A stretch of 64,000 nt of DNA from CALNBC01 sp040768925 (GTDB taxonomy: Bacteria > Bacillota > Clostridia > Christensenellales > CALWSW01). The stretch is from contig JAXGLZ010000001.1 in the NCBI GenBank assembly GCA_040768925.1, positions 943,677 through 1,007,676 of the forward strand. The letters are read 5' to 3'. Below, in pieces: positions 34,409 through 43,037 of the stretch. The translations under genes and the position numbers were made by a program. Below the pieces are notes generated by a model that was not told where the DNA came from, made no database searches, and saw nothing but the letters and a program-made list of their open reading frames with translations. How positions within the stretch are numbered: position 1 is the first letter of the stretch; the number at the start of each line of letters is the position of its first letter.

Positions 34409-35428
34409 TTAGCCGGTGGTTTTGACGATGCCACCGCGCAGGAAATTCGGCGAGTATTGCGCTGCGAGCAGAATCGCCTCGACCATGCTGACCGCGCTGG
34501 CCTGGCCTGTTCCGGCAATGTCGAGGGCGGTGCCATGATCGACGGAGGTGCGCAGGATCGGCATTCCGCATGTGATGGAGATCGTTTTTTCAAAATCCAG
34601 CGTCTTTGTGGCGATGTGGCCCTGGTCGTGATACAGGCTCAGCACGCTGTTGTATCTGCCCTTCAGGGCCAAATGGAACACGGAATCCGCACCGATAGGG
34701 CCTTCGACGCGATAGCCTTCCTTTTTCAGCTGTTCGACCGCGGGAATCACCTCTTCGGCCTCTTCTCTGCCGAACAGGCCGCGCTCGCCGCTGTGCGGGT
34801 TCAATCCCGCGACGGCCATCGTGCCTTTCCCCACGCCGAGCTGATCGAGCGCCGCCTGGCAGCGCCTGACATAATCGACGATGCGCTCTTTTTTCACCAG
34901 GTCGCACGCCTCGCGCATCGAAACATGGCGGGACAGGAAAAACACCCGCAGGTTCCGCACCTGAAACAGCGTCAGCGGGTCCGGGGTGTTCGTCAGGTCA
35001 CCAAAGATTTCCGTGTGCCCAATGTAGGGAATCCCGCCGGCTTTCAGCGCTTCCTTATTGATCGGCGTCGTCGCGACGGCGGCGACATAGCCGCCGTTGG
35101 CAAGCTCGATCGCCTTTCTGATATACGCAAAAGACGCTTTGCCGCACGCGCCGTCAATCTCCCCGATTTTGAAGGCGCCGCTTTTCAGATCGCCCAGACT
35201 GATCAGGTTCAAAACACCGCTCTTGTAATCGCCCTCTTCGGGGTATTGGATTTCTTTTATGCGAACGTCCGCGCCAACAATGCGGATCGCGTTTTCCATG
35301 ATGCTCTTTTCCCCGACGACGACGCAGTTTGCCGCCTGCAAAACCGCCTCCTCCGCGATGGCTTTTGCGACGATTTCCGGTCCGATGCCCGCCGGATCGC
35401 CTATCGGAATTGCGATGTATGGTTTCAC
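34409..35428 (-). CDS. pdxA2: PdxA2-type 4-phospho-D-threonate/D-erythronate 3-dehydrogenase
   Basis: Oxidative decarboxylation of 4-phospho-D-threonate or -erythronate to dihydroxyacetone phosphate, the second step of this pathway. The 339-aa PdxA fold has GDPAGIGPEI at the N-terminus, the metal-binding histidines in GHTEIFGD, SLYHDQGHIATK and RTSVDHGTALDIAG. The adjacent DUF1537 kinase and the DeoR regulator mark it as the catabolic PdxA2 rather than the vitamin B6 enzyme. The GTG start overlaps the kinase stop by 4 bases. Confidence 0.88.
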   Translation of the reverse strand: MKPYIAIPIGDPAGIGPEIVAKAIAEEAVLQAANCVVVGEKSIMENAIRIVGADVRIKEIQYPEEGDYKSGVLNLISLGDLKSGAFKIGEIDGACGKASFAYIRKAIELANGGYVAAVATTPINKEALKAGGIPYIGHTEIFGDLTNTPDPLTLFQVRNLRVFFLSRHVSMREACDLVKKERIVDYVRRCQAALDQLGVGKGTMAVAGLNPHSGERGLFGREEAEEVIPAVEQLKKEGYRVEGPIGADSVFHLALKGRYNSVLSLYHDQGHIATKTLDFEKTISITCGMPILRTSVDHGTALDIAGTGQASAVSMVEAILLAAQYSPNFLRGGIVKTTG

Positions 35429-36741
35429 ACAAAGTCCTCCTGTGCTTTCTTTTTCAGATAATCCATGCAGGCGCAGAGGGCGTTTTTATCGCCCGCCATG
35501 CCGCCCTTTGTCGCGATTTTCATGCCGCTTTTTTCGCCGCCTGCCAGCTCGCCGTAGGCCGCCAGGGGGATGATCTCGGCGTGCAGGGCGATTCCCGCGG
35601 CCCCCAGGCGCGTTGTCACGGCGACCGTGATGTCGCCCCCGCTGGCGTACAGGCCATGGAAGGCGTCGCCCTTCGTCAGCCGAACCGTGATTTCAGCAAG
35701 GCCGTCATTGATCGTTTGGCAGAGCGCGGCTTTCGACCGGCCGTATTTGGCTTCGAGCGCGTCGAACTGCAGGCGGTTTTCGGGGAAAATCCCGTCCCCC
35801 ACGACCAGAACCATATCATGTTCCCCGCATTTTCGCAAAACGGCGGAAACCACGCGGGCAATCTCGGCTTCCCGCGCGGGATCGTCCAGCAGACTGCGGG
35901 TGTTGACGTATTCGCACAGCGCGGTCCGCGCGCGCAAAAATTCGTCCACCTGCTGCGCGGCGACGGGGTTGACGCTGCCGATTACGCCGAGGACGCGCCC
36001 CGCCGCTTTTTGCTGTTCCTGCTGCTCTGCGGCGATCAGCCTGCTCGCGGCGGCCGCCGTGAAGGGCCCCGGATCGACGGATATAAAGGCGACGCCGCTG
36101 GCGACGGCCGCATCGGCGATCAGGTCGATGTCCTCCTGCGCGGTTCCGTCCACTAGAATGATCCGCACGCCTTCTTGATGCAATGCGCGGATCTTTTCCG
36201 CAACGGCTTCGCTGCCCCGCGTCAGGTCGTCCATGGTCAGCAAAGCGGATCTGCGGCGGGATTGCCGGTCGTAAAGCAGCTTCAGGCTGGAGGTGTGAAC
36301 CGGGGCGGTGGGGTCTATGGCGGCCTCTGTGCGGTGGAGGGGGACCGTGCCGACCAGCAGGAATCCGCCGAGCAGCATCCGCCCAGCTTTGGGGAAGCAC
36401 GGAGCGACGATCGCGGCGGTGTCTTCGCCCAGCGCATCCAGCATGGCGTCGGTTTCGCTGCCCAGATTGCCGCGCAAGGTGCTGTCGATGCGCTTTGCAA
36501 AGAGCTTGATTTTTTCGGACTTCATGGCTTCGGCAATGCGGAAAACGCGCGAATACGCTTCGTCCGCACCCACGGAGCGGCTGTTCGTGGGGAAGACCGC
36601 GCAGGTATATTGTTCGATGTCCTCCCGCCGCAAATCCTGCGCGTTCAGAATCGTGCAGGTGGGATAGCCCATTTTGCGAAGAAGCACGCCTGTGGCGTTG
36701 CCGCCGGTCAGGTCGTCCGCAACCACGACGCATTGCAGCAC
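35425..36741 (-). CDS. Four-carbon acid sugar kinase family protein (DUF1537; D-threonate/D-erythronate kinase)
   Basis: Phosphorylates a four-carbon sugar acid at O4. The 438-aa two-domain kinase has the N-terminal substrate domain (VVADDLTGGNATGVLLRKMG, RIDSTLRGNLGSE) and the C-terminal nucleotide-binding domain (ASGGDITVAVTTRLG, ATKGGMAGD). DtnK and DenK types cannot be separated by eye. The start is GTG after AAAGGA. It lies 4 bases after deoR and is coupled to pdxA2. Confidence 0.88.
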   Translation of the reverse strand: MLQCVVVADDLTGGNATGVLLRKMGYPTCTILNAQDLRREDIEQYTCAVFPTNSRSVGADEAYSRVFRIAEAMKSEKIKLFAKRIDSTLRGNLGSETDAMLDALGEDTAAIVAPCFPKAGRMLLGGFLLVGTVPLHRTEAAIDPTAPVHTSSLKLLYDRQSRRRSALLTMDDLTRGSEAVAEKIRALHQEGVRIILVDGTAQEDIDLIADAAVASGVAFISVDPGPFTAAAASRLIAAEQQEQQKAAGRVLGVIGSVNPVAAQQVDEFLRARTALCEYVNTRSLLDDPAREAEIARVVSAVLRKCGEHDMVLVVGDGIFPENRLQFDALEAKYGRSKAALCQTINDGLAEITVRLTKGDAFHGLYASGGDITVAVTTRLGAAGIALHAEIIPLAAYGELAGGEKSGMKIATKGGMAGDKNALCACMDYLKKKAQEDFV

Positions 36742-36745
36742 AAAA

Positions 36746-37504
36746 TCACATCCTTTTTGATACGGGTATTATGTTGATGCCCAGTTGGTCGAGCTTTTCT
36801 TTTTCTTCGGCGGTGAAGTCCTTATCCGTGATCACGCCGTCGTAAGCGCTCAGGCTGTTCACCCGCATCAGCGCCTGGCGGTAAAACTTCGATCGGTCGA
36901 CCACCAGATAGCGGCTGTTGGCGTGCTCGCAGATCGTTCTTTTCATCACGGCCTTTTCCGCCGTCGGGGTGAGTATGTTGAAATTCGCGTCGATCGAATG
37001 CGCGCCGAAAAAAGCCGTGTTCACATACAGGTCCCGCATCATCATATTTACAAAAACACCGATCGTGCTGCCCGTCGCTTTTTGGATCAAGCCCCCGCAG
37101 ATCACCGACTCAACGTCGGTCTGATTCAGAAAGTAGGCGATTTCCAGATCGGTGGTGATTGCCGTAATGTCTTTTTTTGACGGCAGCAGCTTTGCGATCT
37201 CATAGACCGTCGTGCCGGCGTCGAGAAAAACAGTGTCGCCGTCTTGCACGAATTCGATGGCCTTTTGGGCGATCCGCTTTTTTTCATCCGCGTGGGCGCA
37301 CTTTTTTTCCTGATAATTGGTTTCCTTGCGGATCACGGCGCCGCCGTGGCAGCGCTCGATGATGCCCTCCTGATCGAGCTTCGCAAGGTCGCGGCGGATG
37401 GTCATCACGCTGACGTCGAATTCCTTTGCCAGCGTTTCGACGGCGGCGGACCCCGTTTGCTTGATGATTTCCGCAATGCAGGCGTATCTTTCGGATGGAA
37501 GCAT
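36746..37504 (-). CDS. DeoR/GlpR-family transcriptional regulator
   Basis: Repressor with an N-terminal DeoR HTH (LPSERYACIAEIIKQTGSAAVETLAKEFDVSVMTIRRDLAKLDQEGIIERCHGGAV) and a C-terminal sugar-phosphate sensor domain (DTVFLDAGTTVYEIA, LVVDRSKF). It sits inside the D-threonate-type cluster and is likely to respond to a phosphorylated sugar-acid intermediate. The start is taken as ATG 37504; a TTG two codons earlier is possible because the ribosome site is weak. Confidence 0.9.
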   Translation of the reverse strand: MLPSERYACIAEIIKQTGSAAVETLAKEFDVSVMTIRRDLAKLDQEGIIERCHGGAVIRKETNYQEKKCAHADEKKRIAQKAIEFVQDGDTVFLDAGTTVYEIAKLLPSKKDITAITTDLEIAYFLNQTDVESVICGGLIQKATGSTIGVFVNMMMRDLYVNTAFFGAHSIDANFNILTPTAEKAVMKRTICEHANSRYLVVDRSKFYRQALMRVNSLSAYDGVITDKDFTAEEKEKLDQLGINIIPVSKRM

Positions 37505-37587
37505 GTTCAATCAATCTTTCTTTCTTTATTTTCTCCCCCTCCCGCCCGAAAATGGGGAAAGGGGGAGAAAAAGCGGTCGTTCGTCCA

Positions 37588-38253
37588 TCAGTCCTCGTAA
37601 ATGGTGGCGTAGGCCCTGCACGGCGAGCCGCCAAAGCCCTGCAGCCTGAGGGGAACGGCGGTCAGCTCAAATTCCTTGTATTGCCGGATTTCTTCCGGGA
37701 AGAGGATTTCTTCCAGCAGCCAAACGCCGTTGGGCAGCAACACTTCGTGGCAGGGACGGCCTGTTCCTTCATACCAGCCGCCCATGCTCATGCCGTCGAT
37801 GCCGACGCCCTTGACGCCCTTGTCCAGCAGCCACTTCGCGCCTTCACCGGTCAGATAGGGCCAATCGGCATAATACTCCTTCGAGAATCCACGCTTGCCC
37901 GACCAGCCTGTGTTCAGCAGCACGATGCTGCCCTTTTTGATCTTGCAGGCATAGGGTTCCAGATCTTTCGGACCGATGGCATGGCAGGCTTCAACCCCGA
38001 CGAGATCGACGAGCACGGCAGGGCCGATGAAGGCCTCGATCGGAATCTGGTCGATGGTTTCCATGCCGGCGAAAAAGTGGAAGGGTGCGTCGAGGTGTGT
38101 GCTGGTGTGGGAGTTGCACTTGAGGATTTCCGAGGTGTAACCGTCGATGCCGACGACAGTCTCGTGGTGGACTTCTGTCGCGGCATAGGTCGGCCAGCCC
38201 GGGCAGTTGTGGAAAATCGGCTGCGTAAGATCGATAATCTTCTTGATTTTCAT
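37588..38253 (-). CDS. Cyclase-family metal-dependent hydrolase (kynurenine formamidase fold)
   Basis: A 221-aa PF04199 cyclase-fold protein. The metal-binding motif is HTSTHLDAPFHF near residue 50, and later VGIDGMSMGG appears. The family includes formamidases and lactone- or isatin-type hydrolases. As the first gene of this operon it may open a sugar-acid lactone or hydrolyse an amide before the kinase step; that is inference. ATG 38253 follows GGAGGA. The longer frame to 38574 runs through the promoter and is rejected. Confidence 0.86.
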   Translation of the reverse strand: MKIKKIIDLTQPIFHNCPGWPTYAATEVHHETVVGIDGYTSEILKCNSHTSTHLDAPFHFFAGMETIDQIPIEAFIGPAVLVDLVGVEACHAIGPKDLEPYACKIKKGSIVLLNTGWSGKRGFSKEYYADWPYLTGEGAKWLLDKGVKGVGIDGMSMGGWYEGTGRPCHEVLLPNGVWLLEEILFPEEIRQYKEFELTAVPLRLQGFGGSPCRAYATIYED

Positions 38254-38349
38254 GATGACTTCCTCCGTTTTGGTCGGTTTTGTTTGCGTCACAGGGGAAA
38301 CTCGTTTGAAATGTGATCTTTTGTGTTTAGTTTCGTTCCCTTTTGTTTT

Positions 38350-38378
38350 ATTATAAAACTCTGCCGATGGGGAGTCAA
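38350..38378 (-). promoter_or_regulatory. Promoter of the cyclase/deoR/kinase/pdxA2 operon
   Basis: Leftward TTGACT (38378-38373), 17 bp, TATAAT (38355-38350). The leader just below it repeats ACAAAAG twice (about 38310-38345), a plausible DeoR-type operator. Confidence 0.82.
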
Positions 38379-38591
38379 CCATGTTTTTACAATCCGTATA
38401 GAAATAATTGCGGCATAAACATGCATCGCCGCGTATGTCCGCCCAATATATTCCGCACCCGGCGCAAGCGGGGCGCAGGGCGCGTCGGGTTTGAACGTTC
38501 GCCACCACTTGGACGAGCCCCGCCGAAGCTGCCGTCATGCGGAGGGAGCGGCTTACAAAAATGAATCCGCTCAAAAAAGACCGGTTTCAAT

Positions 38592-38630
38592 AACAAAAGC
38601 CATCCGCCAAAATTGCGGATGGCTTTTGTT
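38592..38630. terminator. Strong hairpin upstream of the cyclase operon
   Basis: AACAAAAGCCATCCGC and its exact complement around a 7-nt loop. It has no obvious gene to serve. Confidence 0.7.
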
Positions 38631-39150
38631 CGAATGTTGCCGAAACGATTTTACGCTAATTTGAGTAAAAGGCCAGGGGGGAACTCTGCGTGTCGAATGG
38701 ACACATGACCGGCCAATAAGAGTGTTTCCGTAAAGGGTAAGTTAAGAGGGGGGGTTGACATAGCAAAACCCCGCGGACCTGGATTCCGCGGGGTTTTTCG
38801 TTGCCCATGCGGTATCATTGCGATAAAGGGGGAAACCGCATAGAATCAGGGTTGACAAATCCCACTTTTTTTCCGTTCTGGGTACCCATAAATACCGCGT
38901 TTACCCGGCTCCCCCCGCTTCATCCGGGCATATTCCGGTCATTCTCTTTTGCCCGGTCTTTCTGCAATAACACAATGCATTCATATTTGTGTACAGAAAC
39001 ATGCAGAGCGGCATCTTGGTTTTTTGCGTGGCTGGAAACATGTTTCATTTAAAAGACAAAAGGGACGCGGCCCTCTGATGCTGGTGGCGCGGCCCGGCGC
39101 AAGAAATGCCCGCCGAACGCCGTGCGGACGCCGGCCGGGCAAAGCAGACA
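38631..39150. other. Gene-free stretch
   Basis: About 520 bases with a second strong hairpin at 38765-38799 (AAAACCCCGCGG / CCGCGGGGTTTTT) and two isolated TTGACA hexamers (38756-38761 and 38850-38856 region) without fitting -10 boxes. Short frames here have no recognisable product. Confidence 0.6.
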
Positions 39151-40071
39151 TCAGGGGAACTGCGGTTCAATTTCGTTGTTGATCACCTGTTTTTGTATCC
39201 GCGCAATTTTGTCGTTTTCCAAATACATTAACAGGATGCGTTTGACCGCGCAATTATTTCTGAGCGCCAGCACAGCAGGAACGCAGAGATCGTGATCTTT
39301 TGCCGCTTCGAGCGGATGAAACCAGGCTCCATTCGAATGGAGCGTTTCATCCTTCGGATACACCAGGCAATCGATTTTATGTTCTAAAAACAAGGCCCTA
39401 CTCGTCACAAACGCGCTTGTAATGAATTTTACATTCTTGGTATCCGCCAACAGTTGCTGGGTGAGCCGAAACTGATCGGTCGATTTCGGGTCGCTGGCGA
39501 TGGTCATGCCGTCCTGCGGCTTCACGATATCCTCTCCCCAGGAACAAAAAACGTATGGATTGGCATAGGTGCAGTTGCTCAGCGTCGCTATGACTTCGAG
39601 TTCGGGATCGGCAGTCGCGTGCTGAATGGCCGCGGACTTCGAGAGGACGACAAAATCGAAAGCGCCCCGCTTAAGCGCGTCGACGCGGTTGCCCGCCCCC
39701 ATCATATAGGCAAAATTCAATGGAACCGGGCAGTTTTGCATGCAGCAGGTAATTCCCGAGACCAGTCCGGAAAAGCTTTTCGTCCCGGGCATAGGCATCG
39801 TTCCGATGATAAAATTGATACCCGCAAGCTGAAACAGCGCAGCTTCGTTTACAGCCTTGATAAAGGTTCCTCTTTTGCCCAGCTTTTCAAGGACGACGGC
39901 GCCCTCGTCCTGCAGGACCTGCAGCGCTTTTTGCACGACTCCGCGGGATGCATTGACCATGGTTACGTATTCCTGGATCGTCGGAATACGGTCTCCTGTT
40001 TTTGCGCCGATCAGTTCCCGGGCGATAATCGAAGTCGTCAGCCAGCTTTTTTTATATTGAGAATTATACAT
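39151..40071 (-). CDS. YhfZ-family GntR-like transcriptional regulator (second copy)
   Basis: A 306-aa regulator of the same build as the 17495-18430 product. A GntR-like winged HTH (IPTIQEYVTMVNASRGVVQKALQVLQDEGAVVLEKLGKRGTFI) is followed by a binding-protein-like domain opening with GTMPMPGTKSFSGLVSGI, equivalent to SMPLPYTRRFEGLA in the other. The start is ATG 40071 behind AAAGGG. It diverges from a chimeric gene whose promoter overlaps a palindrome, so it probably represses that transcript. Confidence 0.85.
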   Translation of the reverse strand: MYNSQYKKSWLTTSIIARELIGAKTGDRIPTIQEYVTMVNASRGVVQKALQVLQDEGAVVLEKLGKRGTFIKAVNEAALFQLAGINFIIGTMPMPGTKSFSGLVSGITCCMQNCPVPLNFAYMMGAGNRVDALKRGAFDFVVLSKSAAIQHATADPELEVIATLSNCTYANPYVFCSWGEDIVKPQDGMTIASDPKSTDQFRLTQQLLADTKNVKFITSAFVTSRALFLEHKIDCLVYPKDETLHSNGAWFHPLEAAKDHDLCVPAVLALRNNCAVKRILLMYLENDKIARIQKQVINNEIEPQFP

Positions 40072-40263
40072 ATTTCCCTTTATTCGTTTGCAATTAGTAT
40101 TTTGCACACACTTTGTGCGTCATTTAAGGTTCTTTGGATTCTACCACAAAACTGCTTTTATGTAAATCAGAAAACCGTATGCATGAAATGTACGCCGGTA
40201 TAGGCCTTTTTTTAGCCCAACCGCTTTAGAAAATGAACCCTTCAAAATATCGAAGAATTGGTA

Positions 40264-40292
40264 TTGACACAAGGATGGCAAATATGTATAAT
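40264..40292 (+). promoter_or_regulatory. Perfect consensus sigma-A promoter
   Basis: TTGACA (40264-40269), 17 bp, TATAAT (40287-40292), all 12 bases matching. A near-palindrome 40281-40306 overlaps the -10 and start site. Confidence 0.92.
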
Positions 40293-40306
40293 AAATTGTA
40301 CATATT
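40281..40306. promoter_or_regulatory. Operator candidate of the second YhfZ-family regulator
   Basis: AATATGTATAATA joins AATTGTACATATT as two 13-bp near-complementary arms over the -10 box. A third half-site, AATTATACATATT, lies at 40062-40074 over the regulator's own start codon. Confidence 0.55.
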
Positions 40307-40394
40307 AGCGGTGCAATTCAATGCTGCGGTCCGATCATACGATTCAATCACAAAACGCAACGGCACGACACCAAAAAACGCAGGAGGTAGAATC

Positions 40395-40922
40395 ATGGCA
40401 AAACTCAACGGGGGCATATTGCTTGCCCAAGCATTAAAAAAGGAGGGCGTTGAGTGTGTCTTCACACTGACAGGCGGACACATTATGCCGATCTTGTATG
40501 GCTGCCGCGACGCGGGCATCAAAGTCGTGGATGGCCGGCATGAAGGCGCCGTGTATCTTTTGACAAAGCGGAACAAGATCACGATCATCGAGATGCTGGG
40601 CCAGGTTGCCGCCGGCCAGGAGGCCTCGCACCGCACGCGCGACCTTGAGACCATGGAAAAGGGCGGCGTGAACATTCAAACCCTCGCCGCCGTGCAGAGC
40701 GTGTCCGACGCGGGCGTGGCTTACACCGACAAGGACGGGGCTTCCCGCTTTGCCGAAGCGGATCTGGTGGTGGTATCCACGGGGCAAAGGCCGGTCGGCG
40801 CGGACCTCGCCCTGGCGCTGGAGGAAAAAGGCATCAAAGTCACCCGCGCGGGCGACGCGATGGCAATAGGCAAGATCCTCGCCAATGTCCGGAGCGGCTT
40901 CCTTGCCGGGTACGACGCCTGA
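40395..40922 (+). pseudogene. In-frame chimera: TPP-enzyme N-terminus joined to NADH:flavin oxidoreductase C-terminus
   Basis: From ATG 40395 (behind AGGAGG) the first ~53 residues (LLAQALKKEGVECVFTLTGGH, KVVDGRHEGA) are the N-terminus of an acetolactate-synthase-type TPP enzyme. The rest (YLLTKRNKITIIEMLGQVAAGQE, GVAYTDKDGASRFAEADLVV, STGQRPVGADLALALEEKG, NVRSGFLAGYDA) is the C-terminal NAD/FAD domain of an old-yellow-enzyme-like dienoyl-CoA reductase. A deletion joined two genes in frame. Neither active site is complete. The perfect promoter upstream means the fusion may still be expressed. Confidence 0.82.
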
Positions 40923-40949
40923 AAAAAGTGAAAAGCAGCTTGCAAACCG

Positions 40950-40978
40950 CAGAAACGCCTTTTAGGCGTTTCTGTTGC
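40950..40978 (+). terminator. Terminator after the chimeric gene
   Basis: CAGAAACGCCT (40950-40960), 3-nt loop, AGGCGTTTCTG (40964-40974), then TTGCTTT. Confidence 0.8.
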
Positions 40979-41014
40979 TTTGGGGTGAAAACCTGCGTCT
41001 GTTTTGCCGAAATT

Positions 41015-41066
41015 AAACACCCAAACCCCCCGCAAGTACTGAATTTGCGGGGGGTTTGGGTGTTTT
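41015..41066 (+). terminator. Second, very stable terminator
   Basis: Arms AAACACCCAAACCCCCCGC and the complement GCGGGGGGTTTGGGTGTTTT enclose about 13 bases. Confidence 0.88.
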
Positions 41067-41169
41067 GGCCTGGAGGCAGAAGCACTGTTGGGGGGGCCGG
41101 TTTGGTTGTAGAAGTCCTAAAATAATCTTTAATTTTATACCCTTTAATATGTGGATGTCAATATGGAAT

Positions 41170-41197
41170 TTGCATTATTCTTCTATTATGTTATAAT
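41170..41197 (+). promoter_or_regulatory. Promoter of ctc (bL25)
   Basis: TTGCAT (41170-41175), 16 bp, TATAAT (41192-41197). It looks like an ordinary sigma-A promoter, not the sigma-B type used for ctc in Bacillus. Confidence 0.75.
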
Positions 41198-41291
41198 AGT
41201 CTGTGTCCGCATACGATGCCGTTTGAGGATATAGTAAGAATTCACAACCAAAAAGGAAAATGCTTCACAGACCAAGCAAAGGAGAATGATG

Positions 41292-41885
41292 ATGTATACT
41301 TTGAACGCGGAAAATCGAAATACGAACCTAAAGCCCAAACAACTGAGAAGAAAAGGAATCATTCCAGGCATTTTATATGGGAAAAACCTCAAGGAATCTT
41401 TAAGCATTCAGCTTTCCCAAGCGGAAGCCGCCCGTTTCTTAAAATCCAATTCTACGGGAAGCAAAGCCGAATTGGTGATTGGTGATAAAAAATTCCCGGC
41501 ATTATTGCGGGAGGCCAATTACAAACCGGCGACGGACGAGCTGGAGCATTTAAGTTTTCAAACTCTGCTGGCCGGAGAGATCATCACAAGCACGGCGAGG
41601 ATCGTACTTGTGAACAGAGAAAAGGTTTCGGGAATGATTCAGCAGCCGCAATCCGAGATTTCCTATCGGGCGCTTCCGTCGCATCTCATTGATAAGATCG
41701 AAATTGATCTTGACGGGATGAAGGCGGGGGACAGCATGAGGGTCGGCGATCTCGACATCGTAAAGAATCCTGAGATTGAGATTCTGAGCCCGCTCGATAC
41801 CATGGTGTTTTCTGTTGCCGATCCCCGTAAGCCGGTGGAAACGCCTGAAAACGATGATGAAGCGCCCGAAACCGAAAGCGAATGA
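41292..41885 (+). CDS. ctc: Ribosomal protein bL25 / general stress protein Ctc
   Basis: 5S-rRNA-binding ribosomal protein of the long Ctc/TL5 form (197 aa). It has an N-terminal L25 domain (RNTNLKPKQLRRKGIIPGILYGKN) and a C-terminal beta domain (LPSHLIDKIEIDLDGMKAGDSMRVGDL), with an acidic tail. Three in-frame ATGs lie in tandem at 41286-41294. The third (41292) has the best spacing from GGAG and gives the usual MYTLNAENR start. Confidence 0.94.
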   Translation: MYTLNAENRNTNLKPKQLRRKGIIPGILYGKNLKESLSIQLSQAEAARFLKSNSTGSKAELVIGDKKFPALLREANYKPATDELEHLSFQTLLAGEIITSTARIVLVNREKVSGMIQQPQSEISYRALPSHLIDKIEIDLDGMKAGDSMRVGDLDIVKNPEIEILSPLDTMVFSVADPRKPVETPENDDEAPETESE

Positions 41886-42110
41886 AATATCATGGCGCCT
41901 TTTAGTACAGGCCGAATGCCCATACGGTATAAAGCGCGCACAGTATTCTCTTGCGAATCAATGATAAAAGCGTGCCATAGCGCAACCCGCCGCGAAGGAG
42001 CCCCAAGAAGATGCTTAACGCATAGTTACCGTTAAAAAAGGGTTTGGACTGGCGTACCTCATGGGTGCGGGCGGGAAAAACGCTTTTTTATTATGGAAAG
42101 GAAACATAAA

Positions 42111-42890
42111 ATGCAGTTAGTCGGACAGGCGGTCGCGCACAAAGTCTTTGGACAGGGGGTCATAACGGATTGCTCTGGCAATATCGTTACCGTCTCTTTT
42201 CTCCAAGGAGATAAAAAGTTCCTATATCCGGATGCTTTTGCCGATTTTTTGATTCTTAAAAACAAGACTGGTCAAAGCAAAATCAATGCTATGTATGAAA
42301 GACGGCTGGAGGCGGAGACCGCGCGAAAACAAGCGCTTCAGGAAGAACAGGAGCGCCGTCAAAGGTTTCGCGCTTTAAAAATCACACCAACTTCTCAAGC
42401 GGCCTTTCATATTGATCTGAACGAACTCGATGAAATTTTTTCATCCGGCGCGATATCGACCGGATGCTATTTAAGCGGCTATTCTAAAGGAAAACCGCGT
42501 ATTCCAAGCAAGCTGAAGCCCAATTCCGCCTGTTTGCTCACCGGATGCCCTGCCAATGCCCCAGAAAAAGAACGCAGGATCCTGGGCGCTTTTATGGTAA
42601 AGGATAGTTTTTGGGGAGACTTGTGCAAAAACGGAATGGTAGAGTGTCACGACGAATATAAAGTGCGTTTGCATTCAAATAAAAGTATGCTGTATTGGGA
42701 TTATTTCGATCGCAGCGATCCTCTCCCGCGATGGGGGAACATGGTGTTCAAATACTTTCCAAACAGCACGATGCAGCGAATCCTGCTTGCTATGAAGAAA
42801 GTATTCCAGGACGCCGAAGAAAAAACAGTCATTCACGAATTCTATCAATATTTCTGTGAGATAAACCGCTTGCCGCAATTAACGGAATGA
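42111..42890 (+). CDS. Conserved hypothetical protein of Clostridia
   Basis: A 259-aa cytosolic protein. The N-terminal ~55 residues (MQLVGQAVAHKVFGQGVITDCSGNIVTVSFLQGDKKFLYPDAF) form a small beta-barrel-like module often seen in clostridial proteins. A charged helical linker follows (ERRLEAETARKQALQEEQERRQRFR), then an uncharacterised domain with several conserved aromatic residues (SFWGDLCKNGMVECHDEYKVRL, LYWDYFDRSDPLPRWG). The start is ATG 42111 with AAAGGA; the ATG at 42093 lacks a ribosome site. Function unknown. No gene is seen in 41886-42110. Confidence 0.75.
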   Translation: MQLVGQAVAHKVFGQGVITDCSGNIVTVSFLQGDKKFLYPDAFADFLILKNKTGQSKINAMYERRLEAETARKQALQEEQERRQRFRALKITPTSQAAFHIDLNELDEIFSSGAISTGCYLSGYSKGKPRIPSKLKPNSACLLTGCPANAPEKERRILGAFMVKDSFWGDLCKNGMVECHDEYKVRLHSNKSMLYWDYFDRSDPLPRWGNMVFKYFPNSTMQRILLAMKKVFQDAEEKTVIHEFYQYFCEINRLPQLTE

Positions 42891-42893
42891 GCA

Positions 42894-42925
42894 AAACCGC
42901 CGCCGCTTGAATCGGCGGGTTTGCT
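42894..42925 (+). terminator. Terminator after the hypothetical gene
   Basis: AAACCGCCG and CGGCGGGTTT arms, then GCTT. Confidence 0.75.
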
Positions 42926-43037
42926 TAAAAAATTCGGGGTGGATGATGATGATGGCGCATATGTTGTGTTCAAAAAGCCGTATCAGATATTCTTGTTGTC
43001 GCAGCGTTGTCAGCGTAAATCATGCCAGCGCCTCCTT

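Noticed and set aside
38801..39052. A rightward 83-residue frame between strong hairpins
   Set aside because: It has no ribosome site and a composition rich in Phe, Cys and Arg, like random sequence.
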